This document shows, piece after piece, positions 13,738 through 16,107 of a stretch of 16,107 nt of DNA (the first letter of the stretch is position 1; every line of letters starts with the position of its first letter). The notes beneath the pieces are model-generated. The model did not search any database, was not told where the DNA came from, and saw only the letters and a list, made by a program, of their open reading frames with translations. Position numbers and translations under genes: made by a program. Location: contig JAFGSL010000476.1 of assembly GCA_016934645.1 (NCBI GenBank), forward strand, positions 1-16,107, in the 5' to 3' direction. The DNA is from Anaerolineae bacterium (GTDB taxonomy: Bacteria > Chloroflexota > Anaerolineae > B4-G1 > SLSP01).

Positions 13738-14268
13738 ATGCGTATCCGTTTGGCTCGTGAAGACGATTGGAAAGCTTGTCTGGAAATCGATGCTGCGTTT
13801 GAAACCGAATCTGCGTGGCAGATGGAAGGGTTACAGAGCGATGGCGAGTGGGGTGCGATTTTTCGCGAAGTGCGTCTGCCACGCAGACAGCGCATTGCAC
13901 CTTTTCTCACTCCGGAGGCACGGGCGCAGTGTTGGGCGCGCAGCGACGTCTTTTGGCTTGCTGTCGAAGGACGCAAGGTGATAGGCTACCTGGCATTGTC
14001 GGTGGCGGCTGAGCGCGGCGAGGCACGCATCAATGACCTGGTGGTGGTGGAAGCGTATCGCCGTCAAGGGATCGCTGCGGAATTGTTGAACTATGCCACT
14101 GATTGGGCTTTACGCAAGGGCGTTGAGCATCTGATTCTGGAGTGTCCTCTCAAGGCACAACCGGCGATCGGTTTTGCACTCAAGCACCGCTTCGTCTTCT
14201 GCGGGTTTCAGGATGGGTATTGGCCAGAACAGGAAGTCGGGATTTTCTTCCGCAAGCGCGTGCGGTAA
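13738..14268 (+). CDS. GNAT family N-acetyltransferase
   Basis: A 176-residue acetyltransferase of the GCN5-related fold. The N-terminus MRIRLAREDDWKACLEI is the usual beta1-alpha1 start (LRxAxxxDW). The central strands include DVFWLAVEGRKVIGYLALSV (70-89). Motif A is INDLVVVEAYRRQGIAAELLNYA (98-120), with the acetyl-CoA pyrophosphate loop RRQGIA at 108-113. The motif B helix and a final strand follow. A central insertion (about 30-68) between helix 1 and strand 2 is rich in basic and aromatic residues and may shape the substrate site. Substrate unknown. AGGAGG lies 4 nt before the ATG. It is flanked on both sides by 7-nt-period repeats and no promoter is clear, so its transcription unit is undecided. 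Confidence 0.85.
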   Translation: MRIRLAREDDWKACLEIDAAFETESAWQMEGLQSDGEWGAIFREVRLPRRQRIAPFLTPEARAQCWARSDVFWLAVEGRKVIGYLALSVAAERGEARINDLVVVEAYRRQGIAAELLNYATDWALRKGVEHLILECPLKAQPAIGFALKHRFVFCGFQDGYWPEQEVGIFFRKRVR

Positions 14269-14303
14269 AAGATACAGGAAGCAAGATGCAGGATGTGAGG
14301 TGG
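14269..14303 (+). repeat. second-type 7-nt-period repeat after the GNAT gene
   Basis: Starting one base after the GNAT stop, the units read AAGATAC, AGGAAGC, AAGATGC, AGGATGT and GAGGTGG. The core is AxGATGC, different from the GACTT family but with the same 7-nt period. Confidence 0.5.
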
Positions 14304-14325
14304 GATAGCGTAATTGCTTCAAAAT

Positions 14326-14367
14326 TGATTATCGACAGTCGACTATAGACTTTGGATTTCCGGCTTT
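14326..14367 (+). repeat. degenerate 7-nt-period tandem repeat before the membrane sensor gene
   Basis: Six units in phase: TGATTAT, CGACAGT, CGACTAT, AGACTTT, GGATTTC and CGGCTTT. It belongs to the same nGACTnT family as 1435-1476 and 13674-13722, and stops 5 nt before the start codon at 14373. Confidence 0.6.
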
Positions 14368-14372
14368 TACTT

Positions 14373-16107
14373 ATGGATTTGCTACATTTTCTTATCAAAG
14401 CGAATGATGTATTGATGGCGGGTCTGGCAGCGACCGCCTTTGCCCTTGCGCTTTACCTTCTTTTTTACAATCGCCAGAGCCGGGTTTCGAACACTTTTGG
14501 CGGTTTGTTGGTATGCGTGATCATTGTTTATTTGGTTGACCTTCTACCGCCCAACGCCACGGCCCCGGCGCGGACAGGGCTGCTGCGCTTTCAGTGGCTG
14601 GGTATCGCGTTCACCCCGCCATTTTATATTGAATTTGTGCGCGCGATTCGTCTCTCAGTGATGGAAGGTCACCTCCCGGGCTGGATGCGCTGGGGCAGCT
14701 TCGTGCCTAGCGGCGTTGTGGCGCTGCTGGCCTTCTTCACCGATCTGGTGGTCTATGAGGGAGTACCGTACAACGGTACCGTCTCAGTCGGGGCGCAGCA
14801 TTTGCTACCTGGCCCGCTCTTCTATCCCTTCGCTTTTGCCTTTGCTGGCGTCGCGTTGTGGGGATTACGGGAAACGCTCATCGCGCGACGCCGGTGTTAC
14901 ACCCATGCGGCGCGGCGCCGTATGGCGTACTTGCTCGTCAGTTTTATCGCGCCAGCTATGGGCGTCTTCCCCTACCTACTGCTGATCGGTTGGCCGACGT
15001 CTCTGCCGGGAATCTTTTTCTGGCTCCTGCTTATCGTGGGGAACGTCGCTGTCGCCGCGATGCTGGTGTTGATGGCTTATAGTGTCGCCTTTATCGGTGC
15101 GCTGACGCCTGACCGGGTAGTCAAGCACCGGATGGTGCGCTTTCTCCTGCGCGGTCCGTTGACGGCGAGTCTTGCACTGGTGATGTTCGGCGTTGGACTG
15201 ACGCTGGAACCGGTGTTGGGGGTGCGCCAGTACACGCTCTCGTTGATCGTCTCCGCTGGAACCGTCATCGTGATGCAGTTGGGTGTGGAACTGGCAAAAC
15301 CATTGATCGACCTGGCTCTCTATCGCGAGGGGCGGGAAGAGGTGGCACGGGTGCAGGAGTTGAGCCAGCGCCTGTTGACTACTGCTGATCTGCGCCAATT
15401 CTTGGAGAATGTTCTGGCCGCGGTCTGCGAAATCCTTCACAGCAGCGGTGGCTTCCTGGCAATGCTGGACAACGGTGAATTGAATTGGGATATCCGTTGT
15501 AATTGGTCGCTCTCGCAAGAAGATATCGCCCAGATTCCTTTGGAGGAAGTGTCGTGTACAGAGAAGGAGGACCGTTTCATCTTCTGGGATGGCTATTGGG
15601 TGCTCGTCATCTACGATAAGATCGGCGATGAGGTGCTCGGTTTGATCGGGTTGCACGCGCCTGAGGCTTGTCTACCCCTTGCTTCTGAGCAGGAGGCGTT
15701 GTTGGACGATCTGCTGGTGCAGGCGAGCGCCGCGCTAGAGGACCGGCGCTTGCAGCAAGTGGTGTTCGGCGCTTTCTCCCCGTTACTCTCCGAACTGACC
15801 GACATTCAGAGACGCGGGAGTATCCTGCATTACGCTGGCGAGGTGGCAGGGGGCTTCACGTTGACCCAGTCGCCGGAACTGCCCCAGTGGGTGCACGATG
15901 CACTTGCGCACTATTGGGGTGGCCCCCGTCTGACCGAGAACCCGCTGTTGGATCTAGAAATCGTCAAGCAAGCTGCTATCGGTTATGATGGGAACGCCGT
16001 CAAAGGGCTGCGGGCGGTATTGGCCGATGCCATTGAGCGCCTGCGTCCCGATGGCGAACGCAAGTTGACAGCACCGGAATGGCTGCTATACAATATACTT
16101 GAAATGA
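14373..16107 (+). CDS. multi-TM membrane protein with cytoplasmic GAF-like domain (3' end missing)
   Basis: An open frame of 578 codons that runs off the right edge. About nine hydrophobic helices lie at roughly 11-31, 42-60, 70-90, 108-128, 147-165, 184-206, 211-240, 261-280 and 288-306. A linker helix (315-335) leads to a GAF-like domain (about 326-458) with EILHSSGGFLAMLDNGEL and YWVLVIYDKIGDEVLGLIGLHAP, then a helical region (459-578) ending KLTAPEWLLYNILEM. No histidine-kinase, GGDEF or phosphatase motif is present in the visible part. From memory, similar C-termini in Chloroflexota regulators continue into a helix-turn-helix, so a membrane-bound one-component regulator is possible; this is inference. 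The ATG at 14373 lacks a Shine-Dalgarno site; a TAG at 14346 closes the frame upstream. Confidence 0.8.
   Translation, partial: MDLLHFLIKANDVLMAGLAATAFALALYLLFYNRQSRVSNTFGGLLVCVIIVYLVDLLPPNATAPARTGLLRFQWLGIAFTPPFYIEFVRAIRLSVMEGHLPGWMRWGSFVPSGVVALLAFFTDLVVYEGVPYNGTVSVGAQHLLPGPLFYPFAFAFAGVALWGLRETLIARRRCYTHAARRRMAYLLVSFIAPAMGVFPYLLLIGWPTSLPGIFFWLLLIVGNVAVAAMLVLMAYSVAFIGALTPDRVVKHRMVRFLLRGPLTASLALVMFGVGLTLEPVLGVRQYTLSLIVSAGTVIVMQLGVELAKPLIDLALYREGREEVARVQELSQRLLTTADLRQFLENVLAAVCEILHSSGGFLAMLDNGELNWDIRCNWSLSQEDIAQIPLEEVSCTEKEDRFIFWDGYWVLVIYDKIGDEVLGLIGLHAPEACLPLASEQEALLDDLLVQASAALEDRRLQQVVFGAFSPLLSELTDIQRRGSILHYAGEVAGGFTLTQSPELPQWVHDALAHYWGGPRLTENPLLDLEIVKQAAIGYDGNAVKGLRAVLADAIERLRPDGERKLTAPEWLLYNILEM

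Overview
This is a moderately GC-rich stretch of bacterial chromosome made of housekeeping genes. I see no mobile element, CRISPR array, tRNA or rRNA. The mixture of genes points to a Chloroflexota bacterium, probably Anaerolineae-like. That mixture is: HrcA with a CIRCE operator, an MGDG-synthase-type glycosyltransferase, a DUF951 protein beside guanylate kinase, a four-S1-domain protein with a long acidic tail, a Pro/Thr-rich membrane-anchored protein, and a many-TM GAF sensor. The lineage is inferred from family resemblance; no database search was possible.

Layout. At the left edge there may be the last codons of a rightward gene (1-72), which meets the leftward 2-keto-3-deoxygluconate kinase gene kdgK (111-1148). 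A divergent intergenic region follows with a sigma-70-type promoter and a perfect CIRCE operator (1395-1421). These drive the rightward heat-shock operon hrcA-grpE-dnaJ-prmA (1477-5497), in which no dnaK lies between grpE and dnaJ. A strong hairpin at 5527-5553 separates prmA from the convergent, leftward S1-protein/infA operon (5582-7293), which has a good promoter at 7369-7396. Next come two more leftward genes, an enoyl-ACP-reductase-like SDR (7522-8340) and an FmdB-type zinc ribbon (8390-8809). Back to back with them is a long rightward run: gmk, a DUF951 protein, a diacylglycerol-type glycosyltransferase, a Xer recombinase, a purine nucleoside phosphorylase and a two-TM extracytoplasmic-domain protein (8884-13582). 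Last come a GNAT acetyltransferase (13738-14268) and a large membrane sensor gene that is open at the right edge (14373-16107).

How the genes work together. The hrcA operon is a self-limiting chaperone unit: HrcA should bind CIRCE immediately downstream of its own promoter, and GrpE and DnaJ are the co-chaperones of a DnaK encoded elsewhere. The S1 protein and IF-1 form a translation-initiation pair. The gmk run mixes nucleotide metabolism (Gmk, PNP), membrane glycolipid synthesis and chromosome dimer resolution.

Most unusual points: (1) several intergenic gaps hold degenerate tandem repeats locked to an exact 7-nt or 8-nt period, in two cases reaching directly to a start codon that has no visible Shine-Dalgarno site; (2) GrpE carries all of its eight cysteines in a short acidic C-terminal tail; (3) the SDR has a Tyr-x6-Lys catalytic spacing as in FabL/FabI enoyl-ACP reductases; (4) the fmdB and gmk promoters appear to overlap face to face; (5) the right-edge gene is an apparently kinase-less membrane GAF sensor with an unfinished C-terminus.
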